From NCBI RefSeq assembly GCF_000695625.1, contig NZ_JMQI01000062.1, positions 124,001 to 188,000 on the forward strand: a stretch of 64,000 nt of DNA. The letters run 5' to 3'. The position numbers and the translations under genes were made by a program. Below the pieces are notes generated by a model that was not told the origin of the DNA, did no database searches, and was given only the letters and a program-made list of their open reading frames with translations. Shown here one piece after another: positions 1 through 8,074 of this stretch. The DNA is from Amycolatopsis rifamycinica (GTDB taxonomy: Bacteria; Actinomycetota; Actinomycetes; Mycobacteriales; Pseudonocardiaceae). Position 1 is the first letter of the stretch, and every line of letters begins with the position of its first letter.

Positions 1-46
1 GCGGGCGGGTCGTGTCGTCCGGCTGGGTACGCGTGTCGTCCGTGGG

Positions 47-460
47 TCAGCGGAGTTGTTCGAGGTCCTTGGCGGCGCGGGCGATCTCTTCGGCGAGTCC
101 GCGGAGTTCTCGCGGGTCGGCGCCGTCGTCGGCGGCGGTGACGATGTCTTCGGCCGCGCAGCGGAGCTGGAAGAGGCGGTCCTGGAGGGCCGCGATTTCG
201 GTGTCGGAGAGGACGACGGCGTCTTCGGGGAGTCCGCTGCGCTGGAGTGCGGTGCGGCGTTCGTAGGCGCGTTGGCGGCAGGATTGGCCGCAGTAGCGCC
301 GGCGGCGGCCGACGTTGCCGCCTTCGGGGAGGCGTCGTCCGCACCAGCCGCAGTGCTTGGGGGCGCCTCGGCGGGCCGGGGCGAGTTCGATGGTGGTCGG
401 CTGGGTCAGTTCGGCGGCTTCCCTCACCCGGGAGACCCTAGCTGGCCACCGTTTGCTCAT
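47..460 (-). CDS. Small conserved protein with a CxxC...CxxxC zinc-ribbon-like motif
   Basis: Predicted protein of 137 residues with no function I can name. Residues 37-61 hold a four-cysteine pattern (CGWC, then CGQSC) inside an Arg-rich stretch, which looks like a small zinc-binding motif followed by a basic CRQRAYERR segment. The C-terminal 60 residues are charged and probably helical (ALQDRLFQLR, then LAEEIARAAKDLEQL). The ATG at 460 was chosen because the next gene begins divergently about 10-35 bases away, so the two share one short promoter region. A nucleic-acid-binding role is possible but is only inferred from the cysteines and the basic residues. Confidence 0.7.
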   Translation of the reverse strand: MSKRWPARVSRVREAAELTQPTTIELAPARRGAPKHCGWCGRRLPEGGNVGRRRRYCGQSCRQRAYERRTALQRSGLPEDAVVLSDTEIAALQDRLFQLRCAAEDIVTAADDGADPRELRGLAEEIARAAKDLEQLR

Positions 461-493
461 GCCGGGGTCATGGCGGAAGGGCACACTGGGGGG

Positions 494-1285
494 ATGCACG
501 CGTCGTTCCCGTACCTGGCCGATCCGGTCCCCCGTGCCTTCGCTCACCGGGGGTGGCACCTCGGTGAGCTCGAGGGGCTGGAGAACTCGTTGCCGGCGTT
601 CCGGCGGGCGTGTGCGGAGGGGTACCGGTACCTGGAGACGGATGTGCACGCGACGGCGGACGGTGTGGTGGTGGTGCACCACGACCCGGATCTGGACCGG
701 ACGACCGATGGCGCGGGGCCGATCGCGGCGCAGACGTGGGAGCAGCTGAAGAACGTCAAGGTGGCCGGGAAGGTGCCGTTGTCGCGGCTGGAGGACGTGC
801 TCGAAGAGCTGCCGGACGCGCGGTTCAACGTGGACGTGAAGTCCGATCGGGCGGTGGAGCCGTTCGTGCGGGTGCTGGAGCGGGCGAAGGCGTTCGACCG
901 GGTGGCGGGGGCGGCGTTTTCGGATGCGCGGCTGGTGCGGTTGCGGAAGCTGGCGGGGCCGCGGCTGGTGACGGCGATGGGGCCGCGGTCGGCGTTCGCG
1001 TTGTGGGCGCGGGGCCGGTTGCCGCTGCTCCCCCTGGGCCGGCTGGTGCTGGGGGCGATGGCTCAGGTGCCGGTGCGGCAGGGGGCGTTGCGGGTGGTGG
1101 ACAAGGCGTTCCTGGCGATGGCCGGCCGTTCGGGCATCGAGGTGCACACGTGGACGATCGACGATCCGGCGGAGATGCGGATGTTGCTGGATCTGGGGGT
1201 GCACGGGATCGTGACGGATCGCCCGGACCTGCTGCGTGAGGTGCTGATCGAGCGGGGTGCGTGGCGGCAGTCCCAGGACTCGTGA
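494..1285 (+). CDS. Glycerophosphodiester phosphodiesterase family protein
   Basis: A 263-residue GDPD-family TIM-barrel protein, expected to hydrolyse glycerophosphodiesters to glycerol-3-phosphate and an alcohol. The signature is complete: HRG at residues 18-20, EN at 30-31, ETDVH at 48-52 (the metal-binding E-x-D pair), HHD near 62-64 and a late HTWTID segment. No signal peptide is visible, so it is probably cytoplasmic. The start is taken at ATG 494, just before the conserved region. An in-frame ATG at 470 would add eight residues. It diverges from the small CxxC protein and converges on the Rpf-like gene with only four bases between the stops. Confidence 0.88.
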   Translation: MHASFPYLADPVPRAFAHRGWHLGELEGLENSLPAFRRACAEGYRYLETDVHATADGVVVVHHDPDLDRTTDGAGPIAAQTWEQLKNVKVAGKVPLSRLEDVLEELPDARFNVDVKSDRAVEPFVRVLERAKAFDRVAGAAFSDARLVRLRKLAGPRLVTAMGPRSAFALWARGRLPLLPLGRLVLGAMAQVPVRQGALRVVDKAFLAMAGRSGIEVHTWTIDDPAEMRMLLDLGVHGIVTDRPDLLREVLIERGAWRQSQDS

Positions 1286-1289
1286 GGGG

Positions 1290-1958
1290 TCAGCGGGGTG
1301 GTTTGCCGGTCCAGGCGGCTTCCCAGGTCTTGGGGCCGAGGAGGCCGCTGTCCTTGATGCCGTTGGCGCGTTGGAGGTCGAGGACGGCGGTGCGGGTTTT
1401 TTCGAGGTAGCAGCCGGTGCCGGTGAAGCCGTAGCCGAAGGCGTTCATGCGGAGCTGGAAGGTCTTGAGCGGGTCGGCGCAGTCGCCGTAGCGGTAGACG
1501 ACGCCGGGCCAAGCGGGTTTGGGGCCGCCGGGGCCGGGTGGTGGTGCGGGGAGGTCGCCGCCGCCGATGTAGGCGGATTCGGTGTAGGTGGGGACGCGTT
1601 TGCTGCGGGCGTCGGCGTCGGCGGCGAGTTTGAGCATGCCGGCGCACTGCCAGGGTTGCCAGCCGCGCATGCGGTAGAGGTAGAGGGCGCGGTAGTCCTG
1701 TTCGGCAGGGGTGGCCTGGTCGGGGCGGCCTTGGCCGCCGACGCTGCGCCAGGTGGGCAGGTCGAACTGGTAGGCGCCGTAGTAGCCGTTGCCGGTGTTG
1801 GTGGCGTAGCGGCCGCTGGATTCGCACATGCGGAGCTTGGCCCAGGCGGTCGCCGCGGGGTCCGCGGAGGCGGCGGCGGGGGTGGTCAGCGGCAGACCCG
1901 TGACGGCGAGGGCGAGGAGCAGGAGTCTCGCCACGGTGCGTCGGCCGTTCTGGATCAT
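1290..1958 (-). CDS. Secreted resuscitation-promoting-factor-like transglycosylase with peptidoglycan-binding domain
   Basis: A 222-residue exported protein. Residues 1-33 form a signal peptide (Arg-rich start, Leu-rich core, Ala-Ser-Ala cleavage region). Residues 34-110 match the Rpf/transglycosylase-like fold: the CESSGRY motif at 45-51 carries the predicted catalytic Glu46, followed by GYYGAYQFDLPTW and a WPQ/C motif. Residues 150-222 look like a PG_binding_1 repeat. Rpf enzymes cleave the peptidoglycan glycan backbone and promote regrowth from dormancy. The LysM or G5 domains of some Rpfs are absent. The ATG at 1958 is preferred because it begins the signal peptide. Confidence 0.85.
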   Translation of the reverse strand: MIQNGRRTVARLLLLALAVTGLPLTTPAAASADPAATAWAKLRMCESSGRYATNTGNGYYGAYQFDLPTWRSVGGQGRPDQATPAEQDYRALYLYRMRGWQPWQCAGMLKLAADADARSKRVPTYTESAYIGGGDLPAPPPGPGGPKPAWPGVVYRYGDCADPLKTFQLRMNAFGYGFTGTGCYLEKTRTAVLDLQRANGIKDSGLLGPKTWEAAWTGKPPR

Positions 1959-2193
1959 GGGTGCACAGTAGGAGCGTGTCCCACTGACCACAACAGACAC
2001 GATAGGCGCTGGGATCCCACCTGTAACACCGTGCGGTGACCCGCCGCGGGCGGCGGACGAGCTGATCCGGCCGGGTGGCGGGTGATCACGAAGCGACGAA
2101 CCGGACACGGTTTCGGTGGTGCGGTCACCGGGGTGGCGGTGTGCCCGTAGTCTCCGCGCTGACCTGGATGTTCTCGAGGTGAAGGAGCCGTGG

Positions 2194-3594
2194 ATGACGC
2201 TGGCCGGGACGCGCTCGACCAAGCGTGAGCGGTGGGGCTGGTACTTCTACGACTGGGCGAATTCGCCGTTCTATTCGTCGACGACGACGGTGTTCGGCGC
2301 GCTGTCGATGAGCTCGATCGCGGCGGCGGACGCGAAGGCGAACATCACCCTTAACGGGGATCGTGCGTGCCTGAACGCGGCGGGCGGGACGGACACGCTG
2401 CGGAACTGCGACGTGACGTTGTTCGGGCTGCACTTCCCGGCCGGTTCGGTGTGGGGTTACCTGCTGTCGGTGGCGACGGTGGTGCAGGTGCTGGTGTTGC
2501 CGATAGCCGGTGCGGTGGCCGACCGCAGCCACAACAAGCGGCGGATCCTGGGTGGGTTCGCGTTCCTGGGTGCGGCGGCCGCGGCGGCGATGTTCTTCCT
2601 GACCGGCTCGGACTGGCAGCTGGGTGCGGCGTTGTTCATCGTGGCGAACATCGGCTACGGCGGTTCGCTGGTCGTCTACTACTCGTTCCTGGCCGACATC
2701 GGCGGGCCGGACGAGCGGGACGGCATTTCGGCGCGGGGCTGGGCGTTCGGGTACCTGGGTGGCGGGCTGGCGCTGGCGTTGCAGCTGGGGTTCTACCTGA
2801 AGCACGACCTGTTCGGGGTGGACCAGGGCCTGGCGGTGCAGATCTGCTTCCTGACCTCGGGGCTGTGGTGGGCGGCGTTCACGTTCCCGGCGGTGCGGCG
2901 GCTCCCCCGCCGGCACGTGCCGGTGGACGTCGCGCCGGGGCGTTCGGTGCTGCGGGCGGGGTTCGCGGAGCTGCGGCAGACGCTGGTGGCGGCGAAGGCG
3001 TACCCGTTGACGCTGGCGTTCCTGGGCAGCTACCTGGTCTTCACCGATGGGATCAACACGGTGGTGACGGTGTCGGCGCAGTACGGCAAGGACGAGCTGG
3101 GGTTCGGCAACGAGGTGCTGATCGTCACGATCCTGGTGATCCAGTTCGTGGCGTACCTGGGTGGGACGCTGCACGGGCTGGTGGCGCGGCGGATCGGGGC
3201 GAAGCGGACGATCCTGGGCAGCCTGGTGGTGTGGATCGCGGTGCTGGGCGGGGCGTACTTCGTGCAGCCGAGGCAGCTGCTGCAGTTCCTGGCGGTGGCG
3301 GTGGGGATCGGGCTGGTGCTGGGCGGGACGAACGCGTTGTCGCGGTCGTTGTTCAGCCAGATGATCCCGGCGGGCAAGGACGCGCAGTACTACTCGCTCT
3401 ACGTGGTGGGCGAGCGGGGGACGTCGTGGCTGGGGCCGCTGGTGTTCGCCGGGGTGGGGCAGGCGACGGGGTCGTTCCGGCTGGCCATCGTGGCGCTGGT
3501 GGTGTTCTTCGCGGCGGGGCTGGTGCTGGTGTGGCTGGTGCCGGTGCGGCGGGCGATCGAGGCGGCGGGCAACCGTCCGCCGGAGGTTCTGTGA
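2194..3594 (+). CDS. MFS transporter, UMF1/Atg22-like family
   Basis: A 466-residue polytopic membrane protein with about twelve hydrophobic segments. The N-terminus (RWGWYFYDWANSPFYSS) is the hallmark of the UMF1 branch of the major facilitator superfamily, related to vacuolar effluxer Atg22. The MFS loop motif appears as AVADRSHNKRRI. An extra loop with two cysteines lies between the first helices. The start is ATG 2194, with GAAGGAG at 2181-2187 as ribosome-binding site. The substrate is unknown; the family has been linked to amino-acid efflux in yeast. It is followed after 21 bases by the thymidine kinase gene on the same strand. Confidence 0.85.
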   Translation: MTLAGTRSTKRERWGWYFYDWANSPFYSSTTTVFGALSMSSIAAADAKANITLNGDRACLNAAGGTDTLRNCDVTLFGLHFPAGSVWGYLLSVATVVQVLVLPIAGAVADRSHNKRRILGGFAFLGAAAAAAMFFLTGSDWQLGAALFIVANIGYGGSLVVYYSFLADIGGPDERDGISARGWAFGYLGGGLALALQLGFYLKHDLFGVDQGLAVQICFLTSGLWWAAFTFPAVRRLPRRHVPVDVAPGRSVLRAGFAELRQTLVAAKAYPLTLAFLGSYLVFTDGINTVVTVSAQYGKDELGFGNEVLIVTILVIQFVAYLGGTLHGLVARRIGAKRTILGSLVVWIAVLGGAYFVQPRQLLQFLAVAVGIGLVLGGTNALSRSLFSQMIPAGKDAQYYSLYVVGERGTSWLGPLVFAGVGQATGSFRLAIVALVVFFAAGLVLVWLVPVRRAIEAAGNRPPEVL

Positions 3595-3615
3595 CCACCG
3601 ATAGGCTCGGGTGTC

Positions 3616-4377
3616 GTGACCTTGATCGACGACGCCGCCGGCCCTGATCCCACCGATGCCCTGTCGTCGGTTCCCGCGGCCGGTTCCCGCCGCGGGACGC
3701 CGCCGGTGGGCAGGCTGAAGTTCTGCTACGGGCCGATGGACTGCGGGAAGTCGACCCTGGCGCTGCAGATCGACCACAACCACGCGCGGCAGGGCCGCCG
3801 GGGGCTGGTGCTGGTGCGCCACGACCGCTCGGGCGCGCCGCAGATCTCGAGCCGGATCGGGCTGACCCGGCAGGCGGTGGAGGTCGGTGAGGACACCGAC
3901 GTGCGGGAGCTGGTGCGGCAGGAGTGGGCCCAGGGCCGGCACGTGGACTACGTGGTGGTGGACGAGGCGCAGTTCCTCTCCCCCGGCCAGGTCGACCAGC
4001 TGGCGGAGCTGGCCGACGAGGTCGAGATCGATGTGTACTGCTTCGGGATCGCGACGGACTTCCGGAGCCGGTTGTTCCCGGGTGCCGCTCGTCTGTTCGA
4101 ACTGGCGGACGAGTTGCAGCCGGTTCAGGTGGAGGTGCTGTGCTGGTGCGGGTTGCCCGGGCGGTTCAACGCGCGGGTGGTCGAGGGTGAGGTTGTGCGC
4201 GAGGGCGACACGGTTGTGGTGGCAGATACCGAACAATCCGTAGTTGAAACTTCAGCTTCGGCGCGTTTTGAGGCCGAATTCGCTACCGTGCGTTATCAGG
4301 TATTGTGTCGCCGCCACTTTCGATCGGGTGACCTGGGGCCGGTTACCGCCCATCACGGTCAGTTACGGTTGACCTGA
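3616..4377 (+). CDS. tdk: Thymidine kinase, type II
   Basis: A 253-residue deoxythymidine salvage kinase. The P-loop GPMDCGKST lies at residues 39-47. The Walker B/lasso entry is VVVDEAQFL. The C-terminal zinc ribbon is present as CWC plus the later CRRH. Residues 1-30 precede the family core and look unstructured. An in-frame GTG at 3706 would remove them and give a more typical length, so the start is uncertain. It probably shares a transcript with the upstream transporter. Intact P-loop, DEAQF and zinc ligands argue for activity. Confidence 0.85.
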   Translation: MTLIDDAAGPDPTDALSSVPAAGSRRGTPPVGRLKFCYGPMDCGKSTLALQIDHNHARQGRRGLVLVRHDRSGAPQISSRIGLTRQAVEVGEDTDVRELVRQEWAQGRHVDYVVVDEAQFLSPGQVDQLAELADEVEIDVYCFGIATDFRSRLFPGAARLFELADELQPVQVEVLCWCGLPGRFNARVVEGEVVREGDTVVVADTEQSVVETSASARFEAEFATVRYQVLCRRHFRSGDLGPVTAHHGQLRLT

Positions 4378-4520
4378 GCGAGCCGCGGGTAGCCCATCTG
4401 GGGGATCTCAGCACTAAGAGGCCGTATTGACGTCACGCCGGAGCGCGAAATGCCTCCTACTAGGAGAAGCTGATGCAGGCGGGTGACGCAGCTCATCGTG
4501 AGCAACGACATGGCGGTCCG

Positions 4521-4546
4521 GGAATCCTCCGGGGCCGCGGGTCGTT
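4521..4546 (+). promoter_or_regulatory. SigR-type (thiol stress) promoter of rbpA
   Basis: GGAAT at 4521-4525 and GTT at 4544-4546 are separated by exactly 18 bases, the published actinobacterial SigR/SigH consensus (GGAAT-N18-GTT). Transcription would start near 4553, about 50 bases upstream of the rbpA start codon. In Streptomyces coelicolor rbpA is a known SigR target, so position and consensus agree. Confidence 0.75.
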
Positions 4547-4603
4547 GCATAGGGTGAGCAACACCCTGGCTCCACCCCGGAGCTGACTGAAAGGACCCCC
4601 ATC

Positions 4604-4951
4604 ATGGCCGACCGTGTTCTTCGTGGAAGCCGGCTGGGAGCGGTCAGCTACGAGACCGACCGCAACCACGACCTCGCCCCACGCCGCACCGTGCGCTACG
4701 CCTGCCCGAAGAACCACGAGTTCGAGGTGCCGTTCTCCGACGACGCCGAGATCCCGACGGTCTGGGAGTGCCGCCTGCACGGGAGCGAATCGGAGATCGT
4801 CGATGGAGGGCAGCCCGAGCAGAAGAAGGTCAAGCCGCCGCGCACCCACTGGGACATGCTGCTCGAGCGGCGCACGATCCCCGAGCTCGAGGACCTGCTG
4901 AACGAACGTCTCGCCGAGCTGAAGGGCCGCCGGACCTCCCGGTCGGCGTGA
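4604..4951 (+). CDS. rbpA: RNA polymerase-binding protein RbpA
   Basis: A 115-residue actinobacterial transcription factor that binds RNA polymerase and the principal sigma factor and stabilises the open complex. The order matches the family: basic N-terminal tail (VLRGSRLGAVSYE), core domain with the CPKNHEF and WECRLHG segments, basic linker (KKVKPPRTHWDMLLERR), and C-terminal sigma-interaction helices (IPELEDLLNERLAEL). The ribosome-binding site GAAAGGA (4589-4595) fixes the ATG at 4604. It stands alone between a SigR-type promoter and a strong hairpin, so it is probably monocistronic. Confidence 0.95.
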   Translation: MADRVLRGSRLGAVSYETDRNHDLAPRRTVRYACPKNHEFEVPFSDDAEIPTVWECRLHGSESEIVDGGQPEQKKVKPPRTHWDMLLERRTIPELEDLLNERLAELKGRRTSRSA

Positions 4952-4992
4952 CCCTCCGCACCTCGGCTTCGTAGCCAAGCTCCCACCACAAC

Positions 4993-5031
4993 GGAACGGC
5001 CCCCGCGACCTCCCCCCGCGGGGGCCGTTCC
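4993..5031 (+). terminator. Rho-independent-type terminator of rbpA
   Basis: A perfect 15-bp inverted repeat (arms 4993-5007 and 5017-5031) with a 9-base C-rich loop, 41 bases after the rbpA stop. There is no T-run, as is common in high-GC actinobacteria. Confidence 0.85.
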
Positions 5032-5106
5032 ATGTCCGGCCGCTGCCCGGTCAGGGCTTCGGAGGTGTCATTCGCGACACCCGCGGGGCTCGCCGAGCCG
5101 GGCCCA

Positions 5107-5721
5107 CTACCCCGCCGCCGTGCGGAACGGGCCGGTGAGGGCGGCCCACTGCAGCAGCATGATCGTCTTGGCGTCCGCGATCTCGCCCGTTCCGATCATC
5201 TCGAGGGCCTTGGTGAACGGGAGCTCGAGCACTTCGATGTCCTCCCCCTCCTCCGCGATGCCGCCGCCCCGGCCGCGGTCGGCGGGGTCGTAGGGCGCCG
5301 CGTAGCAGTGCAGGCGCTCGGTCACCGAGCCCGGGCTCGTGTAGACGTCGAACACGTGCTCCAGCGCGCCGATCCGCACGCCCGTCTCCTCCTGCGCCTC
5401 CCGGCGGATGGCCGTTTCCGGGTCGTCGGCGTCGAGCAGGCCGGCCGCCGTCTCGACGAACATGCCGTCGGGGTGGTCGTTGACGTAGACCGGGTAGCGG
5501 AACTGGCGGGTCAGCAGCACCGTGCCGCCTTCGACGTCGTACAGCAGCACGGTGGCGCCGTTGCCGCGGTCGTAGGTCTCGCGCTGCTCGGTCGTCCAGT
5601 GTCCGTCGCCGTGCTGGTAGTCGAATGTCGTGCGGCGGAGCACGTACCAGGCCGAGGACAGCAGCTCCACGTGGGTGACCCGGACACGCGGGTTGCGGGA
5701 CGGGCTTGTCGAGGTGGTCAT
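5107..5721 (-). CDS. Nudix hydrolase, NudK/AdpP-like
   Basis: A 204-residue protein of the YffH/AdpP Nudix branch, which hydrolyses nucleoside diphosphate sugars. The N-terminal strand region reads WYVLRRTTFDY and RGNGATVLLYD, followed by LLTRQFRYPVY, a typical NudK feature. The Nudix box is GLLDADDPETAIRREAQEET: the REAQEETG metal site is intact, and the first acidic position is Asp instead of the consensus Glu. The start is ATG 5721, divergent from the DeoR-family gene with 48 bases between them. Substrate choice (GDP-mannose, ADP-ribose or another) cannot be read from the sequence. Confidence 0.85.
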   Translation of the reverse strand: MTTSTSPSRNPRVRVTHVELLSSAWYVLRRTTFDYQHGDGHWTTEQRETYDRGNGATVLLYDVEGGTVLLTRQFRYPVYVNDHPDGMFVETAAGLLDADDPETAIRREAQEETGVRIGALEHVFDVYTSPGSVTERLHCYAAPYDPADRGRGGGIAEEGEDIEVLELPFTKALEMIGTGEIADAKTIMLLQWAALTGPFRTAAG

Positions 5722-5769
5722 GACCCGACCATAATGTGCATGATTCGGAGAAAACAAGGAGGATCGTGC

Positions 5770-6519
5770 ATGCTCGTCGGGGAACGCCGTGAACTGCTGC
5801 TCGCCCGGCTCGCCGCCGACGGCAAGGTGCTGGCCAAGGACGTCGCCGCCGAGCTGGGGGTGTCCGAGGACAGCATCCGCCGTGACCTGCGCGACCTGGC
5901 CGCGGCGGGGCTCTGCCAGCGCGTCTACGGCGGTGCGCTGCCCGTCTCCCCCGCCGTCGCCGACTACGCGAGCCGGACGTCGATCGCCGTCGGCGGCAAG
6001 GAGCGGGTCGCCGCGGCCGCCGCCGCCCTGGTCCGGCCCGGCTCGACCGTCATCCTCGACGGCGGCACCACCACCCTCGCCCTCACCCGGGCCCTCCCCC
6101 GTGACCTGCGGGCCACCGTCGTGACGCACAGCCCGACCGTGGCCGCCGCGCTGCTGGACCACCACGGCATCGAGGTGTTCCTGCTGGGCGGACGGCTGTT
6201 CCGGCACTCCGCGGTCACCTGCGGCGCGGCCGCCGCCGAGGCCGCCCAGTCGATCAGCGCCGACGTCTTCCTGCTCGGCGTCACCGGCGTCCACCCCGAA
6301 GCCGGCCTGACCACCGGCGACGCCGACGAAGCCGCGATGAAGCGCACCCTGGCCCGGCGCGCGGCCGACACCTACGTGCTGGCCAGCGCCGAGAAGCTCG
6401 GCGCCGCGTCCCGGTTCACCGTGCTGCCCTTCGCCGACGTCGCCGGGATCATCACCGACGCCGACGAGAAGAACGTGCAGAAACTGGCAGACCAGGGCGT
6501 GGCGATCCTGCCGGCGTGA
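5770..6519 (+). CDS. DeoR-family transcriptional regulator
   Basis: A 249-residue DeoR/GlpR-type regulator. Residues 1-55 form the winged helix (RRELLLARLAADGKV, then VSEDSIRRDLRDLAAAGL and RVYGGALP). The rest is the sugar-phosphate-sensing DeoRC domain with ILDGGTTT, THSPTVA and LLGGRLFR motifs. AAGGAGGA at 5756-5763 sits six bases before ATG 5770. The gene diverges from the Nudix gene, which it may control. Its 3' end overlaps the 3' end of the convergent PIG-L gene by 68 bases. Confidence 0.88.
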   Translation: MLVGERRELLLARLAADGKVLAKDVAAELGVSEDSIRRDLRDLAAAGLCQRVYGGALPVSPAVADYASRTSIAVGGKERVAAAAAALVRPGSTVILDGGTTTLALTRALPRDLRATVVTHSPTVAAALLDHHGIEVFLLGGRLFRHSAVTCGAAAAEAAQSISADVFLLGVTGVHPEAGLTTGDADEAAMKRTLARRAADTYVLASAEKLGAASRFTVLPFADVAGIITDADEKNVQKLADQGVAILPA

Positions 6520-7246
6520 CCTCGGCGTACCACTCGCGGCCGGCCACCAGCCCGAACACCGGCGCCGGCAGCCACACCAGCACCCGCAGCACCGCCGAGA
6601 GCCGCCCGCCGCCGCGCACGTCCGACACGTGCGCGGCCAGCGCCGCCTGCTTGCGCGCGGCGAACCGCCGCACGTCGAACCGGTGGGTGACGGCCGAGGC
6701 CGGGCTGTAGGCGTGCTCGAGCGCATCGACGTCGTAGTCGAACGGGATCCGCAGCGCCCGGACCACCCGCGCGAACCGCAGCGCGAAGTCCCGGGGCAGG
6801 GTGGCCTCCAGCAGCCGCGTCCCGGTCAGCCGGGCCGCGCGGCGGGCGACTTCGTGCACCTTCACGTGGTCGCGGTGCCCGTAGCCGCCGTTGCTGTCGT
6901 AGCCGAGCAGCAGGTCGGCGCGCTCCTCGTGCAGCAGGGCCGCGAGCCGGTGGGCGGCTTCCTCGGTGTCCGCGCGGGCGAAGCGCTGCCGTCCGGGCGG
7001 GTCCGCGTACAGCACCGGACCGTGGCCGCTGTCGGCGTAACCCAGGTGCACGACGCGCCGGACCCCGAGGATCGCCGCCGCGGCCTCCAGCTCGGCCCAC
7101 CGCGGTGTCGGGTGCTCGGCGACCATGCCGTCGGTGGCCACGACGACCACCACCCGGTGCCCGTCGGCCGCGGCGCGGGCCAGCGTGCCGCCGCTGAGCA
7201 GGACGGGGTCGTCGGCGTGGGCGTGGAAGGCCACGATCGTCGTCAC
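6452..7246 (-). CDS. PIG-L/LmbE family deacetylase (MshB-like)
   Basis: A 264-residue zinc-dependent N-acetyl-sugar deacetylase of the family that includes MshB of mycothiol synthesis and N-acetylglucosaminyl-PI deacetylase. The metal motif is shifted from AHPDDE to FHAHADDP near residues 7-14, where Pro replaces the usual Glu. The second motif, GHRDHVKVHEV, is intact. The C-terminal ~70 residues include a hydrophobic stretch (LRVLVWLPAPVFGLVAG), suggesting membrane association. It is the last gene of the operon with ppm and lnt, so a glycolipid or cell-envelope substrate is plausible. The altered first motif makes activity uncertain. Confidence 0.75.
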   Translation of the reverse strand: MTTIVAFHAHADDPVLLSGGTLARAAADGHRVVVVVATDGMVAEHPTPRWAELEAAAAILGVRRVVHLGYADSGHGPVLYADPPGRQRFARADTEEAAHRLAALLHEERADLLLGYDSNGGYGHRDHVKVHEVARRAARLTGTRLLEATLPRDFALRFARVVRALRIPFDYDVDALEHAYSPASAVTHRFDVRRFAARKQAALAAHVSDVRGGGRLSAVLRVLVWLPAPVFGLVAGREWYAEVTPAGSPRPGLPVSARSSRRRR

Positions 7247-7280
7247 GGGCCCATGATGGCCCAGAACGGGCGAAACCGGC

Positions 7281-8048
7281 TCAGGCGCGCTTGAGCAGCT
7301 TGCGCAGCTGGTGCCAGCGGCGCTCGGCGCCCCACTTGGCCACGCGCAGGAACGCCTCGCCGATGATCGAGCCGTCCATCTTCGACTCGCCGATCTCGCG
7401 CTCGGTGAAGGTGATCGGGACCTCGACGATCTCGAAGCCGGCCTCGGCCGTGCGGATCGTCAGGTCGATCTGGAAGCAGTAGCCGTGCGAGTTGACCTCG
7501 TCCAGGGCCAGTTTCTCCAGCACCGGACGCCGGTAGGCGCGGAACCCGGCGGTGATGTCGCGGGTGCGCATGCCCAGCGCGACCTGCGAGTACACGTTGG
7601 CGCCCCGGGAGAGCACCTGGCGCTTGAGCGGCCAGTTCACCACCGCGCCGCCCGGCACGTACCGGGAGCCGATCGCCAGGTCGGCGTCGCCGACCGCGTC
7701 CAGCAGCCGCGGCAGGTCCTCGGGGGCGTGCGAGCCGTCGGCGTCCATCTCGACGATCGTGTTGTACTCGCGCGCCAGGCCCCAGCGGAACCCGGCGATG
7801 TAGGCGGCTCCGAGGCCGGCCTTCTCGGTGCGGTGCAGCACGTGGACGTGGTCGTTGGCCGCGGCGCGCTCGTCGGCGAGCTCGCCGGTGCCGTCCGGGC
7901 TGCCGTCGTCCACCACGAGCACGTGCACGTCCGGGAGTGCCTTGTGCAGGCGGTCCAGGATCGGGCCGAGGTTCTCCCGCTCGTTGTAGGTCGGGATCAC
8001 CACCAGCACCGGCTCGATTTCCCGGGCCCCCCGCGGCGCCTGCGACAT
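7281..8048 (-). CDS. ppm1: Polyprenol monophosphomannose synthase
   Basis: A 255-residue GT2-family transferase that moves mannose from GDP-mannose to polyprenol phosphate for lipoglycan and glycoprotein assembly. It has VIPTYNERENL, VVDDGSPDGT, the DADGSH (D-x-D) metal site, GSRYVPGG and the C-terminal amphipathic KWGAERRWHQLRKLLKRA. Length and order match bacterial DPM1/Ppm1 D2 domains. It lies 26 bases downstream of lnt. In mycobacteria the two activities are often fused in one Ppm1 protein, whereas here they are separate genes of one operon. Confidence 0.9.
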   Translation of the reverse strand: MSQAPRGAREIEPVLVVIPTYNERENLGPILDRLHKALPDVHVLVVDDGSPDGTGELADERAAANDHVHVLHRTEKAGLGAAYIAGFRWGLAREYNTIVEMDADGSHAPEDLPRLLDAVGDADLAIGSRYVPGGAVVNWPLKRQVLSRGANVYSQVALGMRTRDITAGFRAYRRPVLEKLALDEVNSHGYCFQIDLTIRTAEAGFEIVEVPITFTEREIGESKMDGSIIGEAFLRVAKWGAERRWHQLRKLLKRA

Positions 8049-8074
8049 CCGTGCTCCTCCGATATCCGCGGCGG

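Noticed and set aside
5722..5769. Palindromic operator in the Nudix/DeoR gap
   Set aside because: The TGTGCATGATT region looks partly symmetric, but the two halves do not match when written out.
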